Below are positions 1-6,988 of a DNA stretch of 9,717 nucleotides, piece after piece. Every line of letters begins with the position of its first letter. The first letter of the stretch is position 1. This DNA comes from Profundicola sp051011115 (GTDB lineage: Bacteria > Bacteroidota > Bacteroidia > Flavobacteriales > Weeksellaceae): NCBI GenBank assembly GCA_051011115.1, contig JBPCUN010000055.1, positions 1-9,717 of the forward strand, given 5' to 3'. The notes under the pieces are model-generated. The model was not told the DNA's origin and did no database searches. It saw nothing but the letters and a program-made list of their open reading frames with translations. The position numbers and the translations under genes were made by a program.

Positions 1-548
1 CCTGTGCCTGTGGCAACAACATAGCCAGCAATGCCATACCAAATAGAAATATCTTTGTATTCTTGGTAGAGAAATTCTGCACCCATAAAAGCTGTAGCTG
101 TATGCCCAGACGGAAATGAAGTATTGGAAGAACCATCAGGTCTTTTTACATGTGAAGTGTATTTGATAATATTAACGGTACTACCCATAATAGCATAAGC
201 GGTTCCGAGTATAATCGTTCGATCTTTTAAGTTGTGACGACCTTTAACACCCATGGCGTTGAGTGCATATACAGAAACAAATGGTGCATATTGACTAAAA
301 TCATCTACAGTAATCTTGCTATCTATATGTTCATTTACTTCTTCCTTTGTTTCTTCGTTAATGAGTTTAAGCGAGTGACTTTCTAATCCAACAATGCCAT
401 AAGTTAATAACACGCTTGGTATGATAAGTGACGTTATTTTAAAGTTTTTTTCTGTATCTTTTATTAGGACTGAATCTTGAACTTGACAATAAGAATGATG
501 GGGCAGTAAAAGACAAAAGAAAAACGCGTACAGCAATATATTTTTCAT
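1..548 (-). CDS. PAP2-family membrane-associated phosphatase, 3' end outside the window
   Basis: The minus-strand frame opens with ATG at 546-548 and stays open for 182 codons to the window edge, so the C-terminus is missing. Residues 1-21 form a signal peptide (MKN, then a run of F and L, ending SYC before QVQ). The type 2 phosphatidic acid phosphatase signature is visible: motif 1 is K129, six residues, then R136-P137, and motif 2 is P146-S-G-H149. Motif 3 (SR-x5-H) with the catalytic histidine should lie just beyond the edge. Family members remove phosphate from lipid phosphates such as phosphatidate, undecaprenyl diphosphate or lipid A, or from soluble phosphate esters, on the outer face of the inner membrane or in the periplasm. 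Which substrate applies here cannot be told. The small membrane protein gene lies 56 bp upstream on the same strand, but a -7 motif in the gap suggests a separate promoter. Confidence 0.85.
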   Translation of the reverse strand, partial: MKNILLYAFFFCLLLPHHSYCQVQDSVLIKDTEKNFKITSLIIPSVLLTYGIVGLESHSLKLINEETKEEVNEHIDSKITVDDFSQYAPFVSVYALNAMGVKGRHNLKDRTIILGTAYAIMGSTVNIIKYTSHVKRPDGSSNTSFPSGHTATAFMGAEFLYQEYKDISIWYGIAGYVVATGT

Positions 549-569
549 AAATCAAATAATGATTTTAAT

Positions 570-577
570 CAAACGTA
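570..577 (-). promoter_or_regulatory. Possible Bacteroidota -7 element for the PAP2 gene
   Basis: Read on the minus strand this is TACGTTTG, an exact match to the Bacteroidota -7 consensus TANNTTTG, 21 bp before the PAP2 start codon. No TTG-type -33 element is visible 17-23 bp upstream, so the support is only the -7 half. Confidence 0.3.
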
Positions 578-604
578 AAAGTGTATAGAATCGTATGTGG
601 CTTA

Positions 605-796
605 CTATTTAACTGCTTTTCTTTTTCTTATATAACTCAGTAAATTAATAATCGCAATAAAAAACCAAAGAAGTCTAAATACCCAAACATTTATCATCAA
701 GCCAAAAGTTTCCAAAGGTTCTGAATCTCTAAAATAACTTAAGAAAAAGATAAAAGCCACAATGGCCACGATTAAATTTATATTTGTTGATTTCAT
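605..796 (-). CDS. Small two-helix membrane protein of unknown function
   Basis: This is a 63-residue protein starting at ATG 794-796. It has two hydrophobic segments, about residues 7-20 (INLIVAIVAFIFF-type) and about residues 34-53 (rich in V, F, L, W, I), joined by a short acidic linker containing RDSEPLE. It ends in a basic tail (RKRKAVK), which by the positive-inside rule suggests a cytoplasmic C-terminus. I recognise no family. It sits between the terminator of the upstream secreted-protein pair and the PAP2 gene, on the same strand as both. Its regular transmembrane pattern and basic tail favour a real gene over a chance frame, but its length and lack of a known relative keep confidence moderate. 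Confidence 0.5.
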   Translation of the reverse strand: MKSTNINLIVAIVAFIFFLSYFRDSEPLETFGLMINVWVFRLLWFFIAIINLLSYIRKRKAVK

Positions 797-863
797 AGTA
801 GCTAATTAATAACGTTGAAATTACAATTTAAATCTGAATTTTATTAACTTAAATTTAATCCAT

Positions 864-898
864 AAAAAAAGTCTTGAATAAGTATATCCAAGACTTTT
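864..898 (-). terminator. Intrinsic terminator of the secreted-protein gene pair
   Basis: A perfect 10-bp stem (arms 867-876 and 889-898, reading AAAAGTCTTG and CAAGACTTTT on the minus strand) encloses a 12-nt loop. On the minus strand it runs into a seven-T tract (864-870). It lies about 55 bp past the stop of the 953-1687 gene, which suits it as the end of that transcript. The opposite strand has only four T after the stem, so it probably works mainly in the minus direction. Confidence 0.8.
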
Positions 899-952
899 AG
901 TAGCAATAATTTAAATACTAATTTTTTTTACAAATTGTTGTAATGAAACAAG

Positions 953-1687
953 TTATTGGTCTGATAATCTTTCTAAGAATAAAGACACTTCTGCAACACT
1001 ATTAACAAGAGTACCCGTTATTGGTTTATTAACCATGACTGTCAATCGATAATCCTCTTTGGTGTTAATTAAAGAAATATTATATTGTACAAATTCATTT
1101 CTACTTATGTCAGGCTTCTCTCTATTTATTGGGTTCCAAGCACCTTTATTTGCAGAAAAATAAGCATCCTGACCTCCAGATCTATTAGAACCAATCTTTA
1201 ACTGATTCACAATCACATTGTCTGCATTTGCGGGAGCTCTATTCGCATCTGTAATGTTATTAATTAACATAAAAGAAAGAGTTTGTTGACCACCTGTAGG
1301 GTTGGTACCATCAAATCTTACTCTAAGATTCCCAACTTCTGTTACAGAATTAGCAGGTGTATCGGAATTTATTAAAACTGTTTTTGTTGCATAGGATATA
1401 GTTTTAACTTCTGGCAAAGAAGTAACTGGTAATCCTTGCACAGTTCCTAAAACACCATTTTGATCCACTACCAAGGTTTTAGTAGCATTAAAAGGCTGAT
1501 TCTTTGTTGTAGATGCAGTACCATTCGGTTGCGTATAAATTGAATTAGCCGATCCCGTTAAAGGTAATTCTTTAATTCTCGCTGTACCTTCTATGTGAAG
1601 TGCTTCTGTTGGTTTATTTGTATTAACTCCCACTTGCGCAAATGCAATAAATGGTAATACTAAAAAGGTAATCTTTAAAATTTTCAT
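953..1687 (-). CDS. Secreted protein of unknown function, tandem paralogue B
   Basis: The product is 244 residues. Residues 1-17 form a signal peptide ending LPFIAFA, with predicted cleavage before Q18. The mature protein opens with VGVNTNKPTEALHIEG, a start often seen in flavobacterial exported proteins, followed by RIKELP and a segment VDQNGVLG around residues 74-81. The remainder has alternating polar and hydrophobic residues that suggest beta structure, with no catalytic motif I recognise. There is no type IX secretion C-terminal sorting domain of the usual kind. The protein is roughly three quarters identical by eye to the product of the gene just upstream (1706-2443), and only 18 bp separate the two, so they are probably co-transcribed with this gene second. 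A strong terminator follows. The function is unknown; a cell-surface or periplasmic structural or adhesive role is only a guess. Confidence 0.85.
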   Translation of the reverse strand: MKILKITFLVLPFIAFAQVGVNTNKPTEALHIEGTARIKELPLTGSANSIYTQPNGTASTTKNQPFNATKTLVVDQNGVLGTVQGLPVTSLPEVKTISYATKTVLINSDTPANSVTEVGNLRVRFDGTNPTGGQQTLSFMLINNITDANRAPANADNVIVNQLKIGSNRSGGQDAYFSANKGAWNPINREKPDISRNEFVQYNISLINTKEDYRLTVMVNKPITGTLVNSVAEVSLFLERLSDQ

Positions 1688-1705
1688 AGATTTTTTTTAA
1701 ACAAA

Positions 1706-2443
1706 TTATTTTTGATCTGTTAATCTTTCTAAGAATAGAGTCACTTCGGCAACACTATTAACAGTAGCCGATATTGGTCTATTCACCATAACGGTCAATC
1801 GATAAACCTCTTTAGTGTTAATTAAAGAAATATTATACTGCACAAAATCATTGTTACGAACGTTTGGTGCTTGGTTAGTTATGGTGCGCCAAGCATCTTT
1901 AGGTGCAGAGAAATAAGTATCCTGACCTCCGTAAATACCTCCTGAACCAATCTTTAATTGATTCACAATCACATTGTCTGCATTTGCAGGGGCTCTATTA
2001 GGATCGGTGATGTTATTGATTAACATAAAAGAAAGAGTTTGTTCAGTACCATCAGGTTTTGTACCATCAAATCTTACTCTAAGATTCCCAATTTGAGTTA
2101 TAGAATTAGTAGGTGTATTGCTATTGATTAAAGCTGTTTTTGTAGCATATTGTATCGTTTTAATTTCTGGCAAAGCAGTAACTGGTAATCCTTGAATGGT
2201 TCCTAAAACACCGTTTTGATCCACTACCACCGTTTTAATAGCATTGAATGGTTGATTTTTTGTTGCTGATGCATTTCCATTAGGTTGCGTATAAATTGAA
2301 TTAGCAGTCCCAGTTATAGGTAATTCTTTAATTCTCGTTGTACCTTCTACATGAATTGTTTCGGTTGGTTTATCCGTATTAACTCCTACTTGCGCAAAGG
2401 CTATAAAAGGCAATAATAAAAAAATAAATTTCAAATTTTTCAT
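1706..2443 (-). CDS. Secreted protein of unknown function, tandem paralogue A
   Basis: The product is 245 residues when started at ATG 2441-2443. The same frame is open to an ATG at 2488, but that adds 15 polar residues before a normal signal peptide, so the inner start is preferred. It also gives the same length as the neighbouring paralogue. Residues 1-17 (MKN...LPFIAFA) are a signal peptide cleaved before Q18. The mature protein follows the paralogue almost without gaps: VGVNTDKPTE, RIKELP, SIYTQPNG, VVDQNGVLG, NLRVRFDGT, LSFMLINNITD, RAPANADNVIVNQLKIG, and a C-terminal FVQYNISLINTKE stretch. The largest differences are around residues 167-195. I recognise no enzymatic motif. It is probably the first gene of a two-gene transcript. 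No convincing promoter motif was found in its AT-rich leader. Confidence 0.85.
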   Translation of the reverse strand: MKNLKFIFLLLPFIAFAQVGVNTDKPTETIHVEGTTRIKELPITGTANSIYTQPNGNASATKNQPFNAIKTVVVDQNGVLGTIQGLPVTALPEIKTIQYATKTALINSNTPTNSITQIGNLRVRFDGTKPDGTEQTLSFMLINNITDPNRAPANADNVIVNQLKIGSGGIYGGQDTYFSAPKDAWRTITNQAPNVRNNDFVQYNISLINTKEVYRLTVMVNRPISATVNSVAEVTLFLERLTDQK

Positions 2444-3144
2444 AGTGTTTTTTTTTCGAGCGCTAATATATATATATTTATCATTCATCGTTAAATGATT
2501 TATAAACTTTAACTGTTATATGGTTATTAATCTGTACTTTAGGTATTTTGTTTTTTTTATTTAGGTAACCCTAAATTTAAAATCAAAAAATTATTTTGGC
2601 TTTAAAATATTAGCATCACGAAGGGAGATTAGCTTCTATTAGATTGTAACAATAGTAAGGTTGTATTGGAAAGGTTCAACTAATATAATTATCAAATATT
2701 TTGGTTTGCTAAAATTCTTTTCAATAAAAAGTACTCCACTAGATTATAAGTAGTGATTTCTTTTAACACTTTCGGTGTTTGTAATCTTTATTTGACTTAT
2801 TCCTTTTAATCTAATTCTTTTAAATTTTTTAATGGGATATGAGTATTTTATATTGATTTAAAATTTGTACTCTTCGCATTAAAAGCTCACATATAGAATT
2901 GATTGTCTAAGAATCTTCATATTCTGCATGTGATGAGCTTGTGATATATTTATAGCCTAATTTTGATATAATATCTTGAAATTGAAGGGGTATTTACCTA
3001 AATGTCTTATAACTCCTAACTCTAAATGCTGATGAAGTCTGCTATAATAGATGCATATACATGTTCAGGAAATTGAATCTGCATGTAAACTATAGAAAAT
3101 CTTCATTAAAAACATATGCTATCTATCAAATGAAACATATAATT
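2444..3144. other. Gene-free stretch between the secreted-protein pair and the thi operon
   Basis: This is about 700 bp of AT-rich DNA without a convincing gene. It contains a partial copy of a repeat also found at 7843 (see 2587-2640), a short hairpin around 2776-2791 (AACAC, loop, GTGTT), and, on the minus strand around 2907-3070, short coding-like pieces in different frames. The thiD transcript enters it from the right. I find no clear intrinsic terminator just past thiD, only weak 5-bp stems. No tRNA, riboswitch or promoter of quality is visible. Confidence 0.6.
2587..2640 (+). repeat. Possible partial copy of the flavobacterial intergenic repeat
   Basis: It shares ordered blocks with the 3' half of the element at 7843-7987: GGCTTTA at 2598, GAAGGGA at 2620-2626 and AGCTTCTA at 2631-2638. 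The matching blocks there start near 7945, at 7963 and at 7980. The 5' half with CCCCGATTG is not recognisable. The similarity is short and was found by eye, so this is tentative. Confidence 0.3.
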
Positions 3145-3960
3145 CTATTGAATATTGAAATGATTGATAGGTCCATGGCCGTGGCCTAAACTAATATCTT
3201 TTCCTTGCTCAATAGCGTGATGTACGTAAGTGCAACCTTTAATTACAGCAGATTTTAAATCTTCTCCTAAGCTTATAAAAGCAGCAATGCTTGAAGATAA
3301 ACTGCAGCCCGTTCCATGCGTGTTTTGCGTGTTGATTTTGGGGTTTTCTATGGTAATTATATTATTCGTTTCATATAGAAATAAATAATCTTTAACCATC
3401 TTATCCTGATTATTAATATGACCACCTTTCAATAAAATTGAGGTTTTAAATTTATCTCCAATTTTCTTTACCATAGATGCCGCATTGAGATGGTTTATAG
3501 TTTCCCCTATCAAAATTTCGGCTTCCTTCGCATTAGGTGTAATTAAAAGAGCATCAGGCAAAAATTGACTTAAACAAGCTATGGCTTCGTCCTGAATTAG
3601 TTTATCCCCAGAAGTAGCTACCATTACGGGATCAATGACAATGTTTTTTTGATTGTATTGGCGCAATTGGCTTTGAACCAATTTAATAACTTCGCAAGAT
3701 TGTAACATCCCGACTTTAATTGCACCAAAAGATATGTCTTCTAGAACCGCCTGAATTTGTTTTTGAACATGTGCTATAGGAATTGAATGAATATCAATCA
3801 CTCCCTTAGTATTCTGTGCTGTAGTAGCGGTAATTACACTCGCGGCATAGGCACCACAAGCACTAATAGATTTAATATCTGCTTGTATACCCGCACCTCC
3901 GCCAGAATCACTTCCCGCTATACTTAATACACTTGGATATGTCTTTTTCATATTTTCCAT
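3145..3960 (-). CDS. thiD: Hydroxymethylpyrimidine/phosphomethylpyrimidine kinase ThiD
   Basis: ThiD uses ATP to phosphorylate HMP to HMP-P and then to HMP-PP, the pyrimidine substrate of ThiE, in the cytoplasm. The 271-residue protein has usual family length and complete ribokinase-fold signatures: AGSDSGGGAGIQADIK at residues 15-30, DPVMVATSG at 110-118, TPNAKEAEIL at 141-150, LLKGGH at 176-181, and the anion-hole and catalytic loop THGTGCS at 214-220 with C219. The C-terminal GHGHGPINHF is also typical. It is the last gene of the operon, and its start lies 13 bp inside tenA, suggesting translational coupling. Met4 (ATG at 3949-3951) is an alternative start, because the conserved part begins only after it. 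No ThiE fusion is present; thiE is a separate gene here. Confidence 0.96.
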   Translation of the reverse strand: MENMKKTYPSVLSIAGSDSGGGAGIQADIKSISACGAYAASVITATTAQNTKGVIDIHSIPIAHVQKQIQAVLEDISFGAIKVGMLQSCEVIKLVQSQLRQYNQKNIVIDPVMVATSGDKLIQDEAIACLSQFLPDALLITPNAKEAEILIGETINHLNAASMVKKIGDKFKTSILLKGGHINNQDKMVKDYLFLYETNNIITIENPKINTQNTHGTGCSLSSSIAAFISLGEDLKSAVIKGCTYVHHAIEQGKDISLGHGHGPINHFNIQ

Positions 3961-4601
3961 GATTCTTGTTGATAAGCACTATCCCAGAACATCCATTCTA
4001 GTTTAGAAGCTTTTTCAAAGGCAGAATTCATTTGATGAATTACCTTTTCATTAGCTTCACCTGCATAATTATTTGTTATATCAATGGCTTGTACAACAGA
4101 TTCGGCAAATTCATCTCCGCCATACGTATTGATCCAATCTTGGTAAGGGTTATTTTTATGATTGATTTGATTTTTTAGTATGTAATCACCAATCTGTTTA
4201 TAAATGGTAAAGCAAGGCAATACAGCTGCTAAACCTTCTTGTAGGGAATGTGTATTCACTATGTTAGATAAAAAACTAGTATAAAATTCACAAGTTGGAG
4301 AAGGTTCTTGGCTGAAATTTTCTTGATTAATAAAGTGTTGATGCAATGCTTTTTCTACATCAATAATACCTGTTGCGGCATCCAAAAAGAATTGGGTTTC
4401 ATTCTGTTGGTGACATCGAGTGCCTAAGATAGCTAATACTTTTTTATATTCGGCTAAATATAAAGCATCTTGATTTATATAAAATTTAAATATTTCTTCA
4501 GGTAAAGTTTCATCCATTAATTCGACAATAAATGGATGAGATTTTATATCGTCTAAAATAAATTTAGTCTTATCATTTATATATTCGTACCAGTTTTGCA
4601 T
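3948..4601 (-). CDS. tenA: Aminopyrimidine aminohydrolase / thiaminase II TenA
   Basis: TenA hydrolyses 4-amino-5-aminomethyl-2-methylpyrimidine, a breakdown product of thiamin, to HMP, and can also split thiamin itself. It therefore feeds HMP to ThiD for salvage. The 217-residue length is normal. Family active-site residues line up with the order and spacing known from Bacillus subtilis TenA: D45 and Y48 (NQDALYL), the nucleophile C130 with Y134 four residues later (LPCFTIY), Y160, and E202 in LEWMFWDSAY near the C-terminus. This is the C-type (cysteine) TenA class. The gene overlaps the end of thiE by 25 bp and the start of thiD by 13 bp, consistent with coupled translation within a single mRNA. 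The operon context supports pyrimidine salvage over a purely degradative thiaminase role. Confidence 0.95.
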   Translation of the reverse strand: MQNWYEYINDKTKFILDDIKSHPFIVELMDETLPEEIFKFYINQDALYLAEYKKVLAILGTRCHQQNETQFFLDAATGIIDVEKALHQHFINQENFSQEPSPTCEFYTSFLSNIVNTHSLQEGLAAVLPCFTIYKQIGDYILKNQINHKNNPYQDWINTYGGDEFAESVVQAIDITNNYAGEANEKVIHQMNSAFEKASKLEWMFWDSAYQQESWKI

Positions 4602-5227
4602 ATCAAGTGTTTTAATTTTTCTGTAGCCTTGCTTGGGTTTTTAGCTTGTGAAATAGCAGAAACTACTGCAATACCTGCAGAGCCATGTTCAATAACTGCT
4701 ATTGCGTTGTTTTCGTCTATTCCACCAATGCTTATAATTGGGAATTTCGAAAGACGACTAAATTTTTTGAGACCTTCTAATCCTACAGGTTTATCTAAAT
4801 TAGTTGTTTTAGTAGAAGTTGGAAAGATGGGTGATAATCCTACATAATCTATTGGCAATTTATTGGCCTCATTTAATTGCATAGCATTGCTTATAGACAA
4901 ACCTATAATTTTATTTGGTCCTAAAATCCTTCTAGCTGCGGTTGCGGGTAAGTCTTGTTGACCCACATGCAAACCTTTAGCATCTATGGCTAAAGCAATA
5001 TCTAGTCTATCATTTATGATTAAAGGAACATGATAGGAATCGCATAACTTTTTTGCCTTCAATGCTCTATGATATAATTCTCGGCTGGGCATAGATTTTT
5101 CTCTTAATTGTATAATGGTGGCTCCTCCCTGTAAACTATCTTGTAGAATTTGAAAGAAAGCGTTGTCATCTTTAATTCTTTCATCCGTTACATACATTAA
5201 AGAATAATCGATATTGCTCATTTGCAT
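4577..5227 (-). CDS. thiE: Thiamin phosphate synthase ThiE
   Basis: ThiE condenses HMP-PP with hydroxyethylthiazole phosphate to form thiamin phosphate and pyrophosphate. The 216-residue TIM-barrel protein shows the full set of family motifs: QLREK at 40-44, INDR at 71-74, GLHVGQQDLP at 85-94 (D92 is the expected magnesium ligand), SPIFPTSTK at 132-140 for pyrophosphate binding, IGGI at 167-170 and VVSAI at 188-192 for thiazole phosphate binding. It accepts the products of ThiM and ThiD encoded beside it. Its start overlaps the end of thiM by 10 bp. Met3 (ATG 5219-5221) is a possible alternative start and would also lie inside thiM. The gene runs 25 bp into tenA. A final kinase, ThiL, is needed to reach TPP and is not encoded here. 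Confidence 0.96.
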   Translation of the reverse strand: MQMSNIDYSLMYVTDERIKDDNAFFQILQDSLQGGATIIQLREKSMPSRELYHRALKAKKLCDSYHVPLIINDRLDIALAIDAKGLHVGQQDLPATAARRILGPNKIIGLSISNAMQLNEANKLPIDYVGLSPIFPTSTKTTNLDKPVGLEGLKKFSRLSKFPIISIGGIDENNAIAVIEHGSAGIAVVSAISQAKNPSKATEKLKHLICKTGTNI

Positions 5228-5976
5228 GTATATAATTTGTCAATAAAATGCATTTGAAAGCTACCAGGTCCTTCTGAAAGTTCAGCAGCAAGACTACCTG
5301 CCTCTGCCATAATTTCCATAGCAGCACATGAAGCCAAATGGGCATCCTTTTCTACTGCTAAACAAGCACCAATGATGCTTGTGGCTGTGCAACCCATTCC
5401 TGTAACTTTGCTCATTAAGTCATCTCCACCTTTAATCTCTGTGACTTTATCTTGCGTGACAACGTAATCAGTTTCTCCACTAATTACAATCGTGTTATTT
5501 AAATTTTTAGATAATTCTTGAGCTGCAGATAGCGCATCATTCGCAGCAATTGTACTATCTACACCTTTGGTTGTATTAGATACTTGGGCGAGGGCCGCTA
5601 TTTCTGATGCATTCCCTCTAATGACAAGGGGCACAGCTGATGCAATAATATCTTGTGCAGAGGTTATTCTATAAAAAGATGCACCTACACCGACAGGATC
5701 AAATACAAAAGGGATATTTAATTTTTTAGCTTTTTTCACTGTTAACAGCATCGCATCTACCCACGGCTTGCTTAAAGTCCCCATATTAATGACCAACGAA
5801 GATGAGATGCTTACTATATCTTCTACTTCTTCTGTGGAGTGAGCCATAACAGGCGATGCACCTATAGCAAGTAGGGCATTGGCTGTATTGTTCATTACTA
5901 CATAATTGGTGATGTTATGTACCAATGGCGTTTGTTGTCTGATTTTATTTAAAATAGATTGGGAGGTTGGATGCAT
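5218..5976 (-). CDS. thiM: Hydroxyethylthiazole kinase ThiM
   Basis: ThiM phosphorylates the thiazole alcohol 4-methyl-5-(2-hydroxyethyl)thiazole with ATP, the salvage route to the thiazole half of thiamin. The 252-residue protein has the diagnostic segments in order: HNITNYV at 20-26, NALLAIGASPVMA at 33-45, DPVGVGAS at 93-100, RGNASEI at 120-126, ISGETDYV at 165-172, VTGMGCTAT at 191-199 with the conserved active-site C196, and GPGSFQ at 236-241. It is the first gene of the thiM-thiE-tenA-thiD operon. The 186-bp leader region is shared with the divergent nitroreductase gene and shows no TPP-riboswitch (thi-box) consensus. The first gene of the operon being the thiazole salvage kinase, with no thiC or thiG nearby, marks the locus as salvage. 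Confidence 0.97.
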   Translation of the reverse strand: MHPTSQSILNKIRQQTPLVHNITNYVVMNNTANALLAIGASPVMAHSTEEVEDIVSISSSLVINMGTLSKPWVDAMLLTVKKAKKLNIPFVFDPVGVGASFYRITSAQDIIASAVPLVIRGNASEIAALAQVSNTTKGVDSTIAANDALSAAQELSKNLNNTIVISGETDYVVTQDKVTEIKGGDDLMSKVTGMGCTATSIIGACLAVEKDAHLASCAAMEIMAEAGSLAAELSEGPGSFQMHFIDKLYTCK

Positions 5977-5998
5977 ATTTATTAATAATATGTTGTGT

Positions 5999-6026
5999 CA
6001 AATTTATTTCTATTTAAAATTACAAA
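5999..6026 (-). promoter_or_regulatory. Candidate promoter of the thiMEtenAthiD operon
   Basis: On the minus strand a TTTG at 6023-6026 is followed after 16 bp by TAAATTTG at 5999-6006, an exact match to the Bacteroidota -7 consensus TANNTTTG. The spacing is slightly short compared with the reported 17-23. The predicted leader would be under 20 nt, too short for any riboswitch. Confidence 0.35.
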
Positions 6027-6081
6027 TATTAAATCATGTAAAAAAGGTATATGATGCATTCCAATATATCATTTAATCAAA

Positions 6082-6114
6082 TCTGAAAATTATAGTTGGA
6101 TGGCTCTATTTTTG
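6082..6114 (+). promoter_or_regulatory. Candidate promoter of the nitroreductase gene
   Basis: TATTTTTG at 6107-6114 matches the Bacteroidota -7 consensus exactly, with a weak -33-like TCTG 21 bp upstream. It lies 48 bp before the start codon. The element also overlaps a small GCTC/GAGC inverted repeat. Confidence 0.3.
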
Positions 6115-6162
6115 AGCTGAAAAGGGAAGAATGGGAAATATTTTTAAATATATATTTTAGCT

Positions 6163-6891
6163 ATGAATCTAAAACAAATCCTCAATTTTAGACGTTCTGT
6201 TCGGGTTTATGATACCCAGGAACCCATCAACCCAGAGGTGGTAAAGAATTGCCTAGAATTAGCAATATTAGCTCCAAATTCTTCTAATATGCAGCTGTGG
6301 CAATTCATACATGTCACAGATAAACAAATATTGGATAAACTAGCTCAGGCTTGTTTTGATCAAAGTGCTGCTACGACGGCGCAACAGTTAGTTGTGTTTG
6401 TGACGAGGCAAGATATACACCGAAAACGTGCGAAAGAAGTTTTAAATTTTGAAAAACAAAATATTCGCAAGCATAGTCCAGCAGCAAGACAGGATAAAAG
6501 AATTTCGGATAGAAAAAAATATTATGGATATATAATGCCCTTTATTTATACTAAATTTTTTGGTTTAGCGGGGATAGTTAGAAAAGTACTTGTGCATATC
6601 GTTGGTTTATTTCGCCCAACTATGTATCAAGTATCAGAGGCTGATATGCGGGTGGTAGTACATAAATCTTGTGCTTTGGCTGCACAGACTTTTATGATAG
6701 CTATGGCCAATGAAGGTTTAGATACTTGCCCCATGGAAGGGTATGATAGCCGCCGCGTGAAAAATATTTTAAGTTTACCACGCGATGCAGAAATCAATAT
6801 GATAGTTTCTTGTGGTAAGCGCAAGGGGAATGAAGGAATTTGGGGTGAAAGGTTTAGGGTACCTTTTGATGAAGTTTATAAACGATTGTAA
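6163..6891 (+). CDS. Nitroreductase-family flavoprotein
   Basis: Members of this family bind FMN and use NAD(P)H to reduce nitro compounds, quinones or other electrophiles in the cytoplasm. The 242-residue product shows the family features: the N-terminal RRSVR at residues 10-14 that contacts the FMN phosphate, APNSSNMQLWQF at 37-48, the helix and loop AAQTFMIAMANEGLDTCPMEGYD at 173-195 (C189), and CGKR at 217-220. Residues about 85-160 are an enlarged, basic and aromatic insertion, with a hydrophobic run at 120-150 (YYGYIMPFIYTKFFG-type), between the two conserved halves. This gives the protein a larger middle than a minimal 200-residue nitroreductase. The physiological substrate cannot be read from the sequence. 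The gene is divergent from thiM, sharing a 186-bp intergenic region, and converges with the lipoprotein gene. A link to thiamin is possible but unproven. Confidence 0.9.
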   Translation: MNLKQILNFRRSVRVYDTQEPINPEVVKNCLELAILAPNSSNMQLWQFIHVTDKQILDKLAQACFDQSAATTAQQLVVFVTRQDIHRKRAKEVLNFEKQNIRKHSPAARQDKRISDRKKYYGYIMPFIYTKFFGLAGIVRKVLVHIVGLFRPTMYQVSEADMRVVVHKSCALAAQTFMIAMANEGLDTCPMEGYDSRRVKNILSLPRDAEINMIVSCGKRKGNEGIWGERFRVPFDEVYKRL

Positions 6892-6988
6892 CTTTCCCAG
6901 TAAGATTGTACACTTCCCCTAATTAGGACTATTGATTATTTCAATATAATTTCGATCATGTATGTGTCTAAACAGATGTTAGCAGAGG

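Noticed and set aside
2444..2488. 15-residue N-terminal extension of the 1706-2443 protein
   Set aside because: It would place polar residues before a complete signal peptide, and the paralogue begins at the inner methionine.
3110..3144. Hairpin with ATATG/CATAT arms as thiD terminator
   Set aside because: Only 5 bp of A-T-rich pairing around a 17-nt loop, too weak to call.
4596..4847. Plus-strand open frame opposite thiE
   Set aside because: It lies entirely antisense to a well-supported thiE frame and shows no protein family features.
5977..6162. TPP riboswitch in front of thiM
   Set aside because: The leader on the minus strand has no CTGAGA-type thi-box and none of the conserved second-half sequence, and the candidate promoter leaves too short a leader.
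6918..6927. Palindrome CCTAATTAGG between the convergent nitroreductase and lipoprotein genes
   Set aside because: It has no loop and no T tract, so it is unlikely to be a terminator, and its position between two gene ends does not suit an operator.
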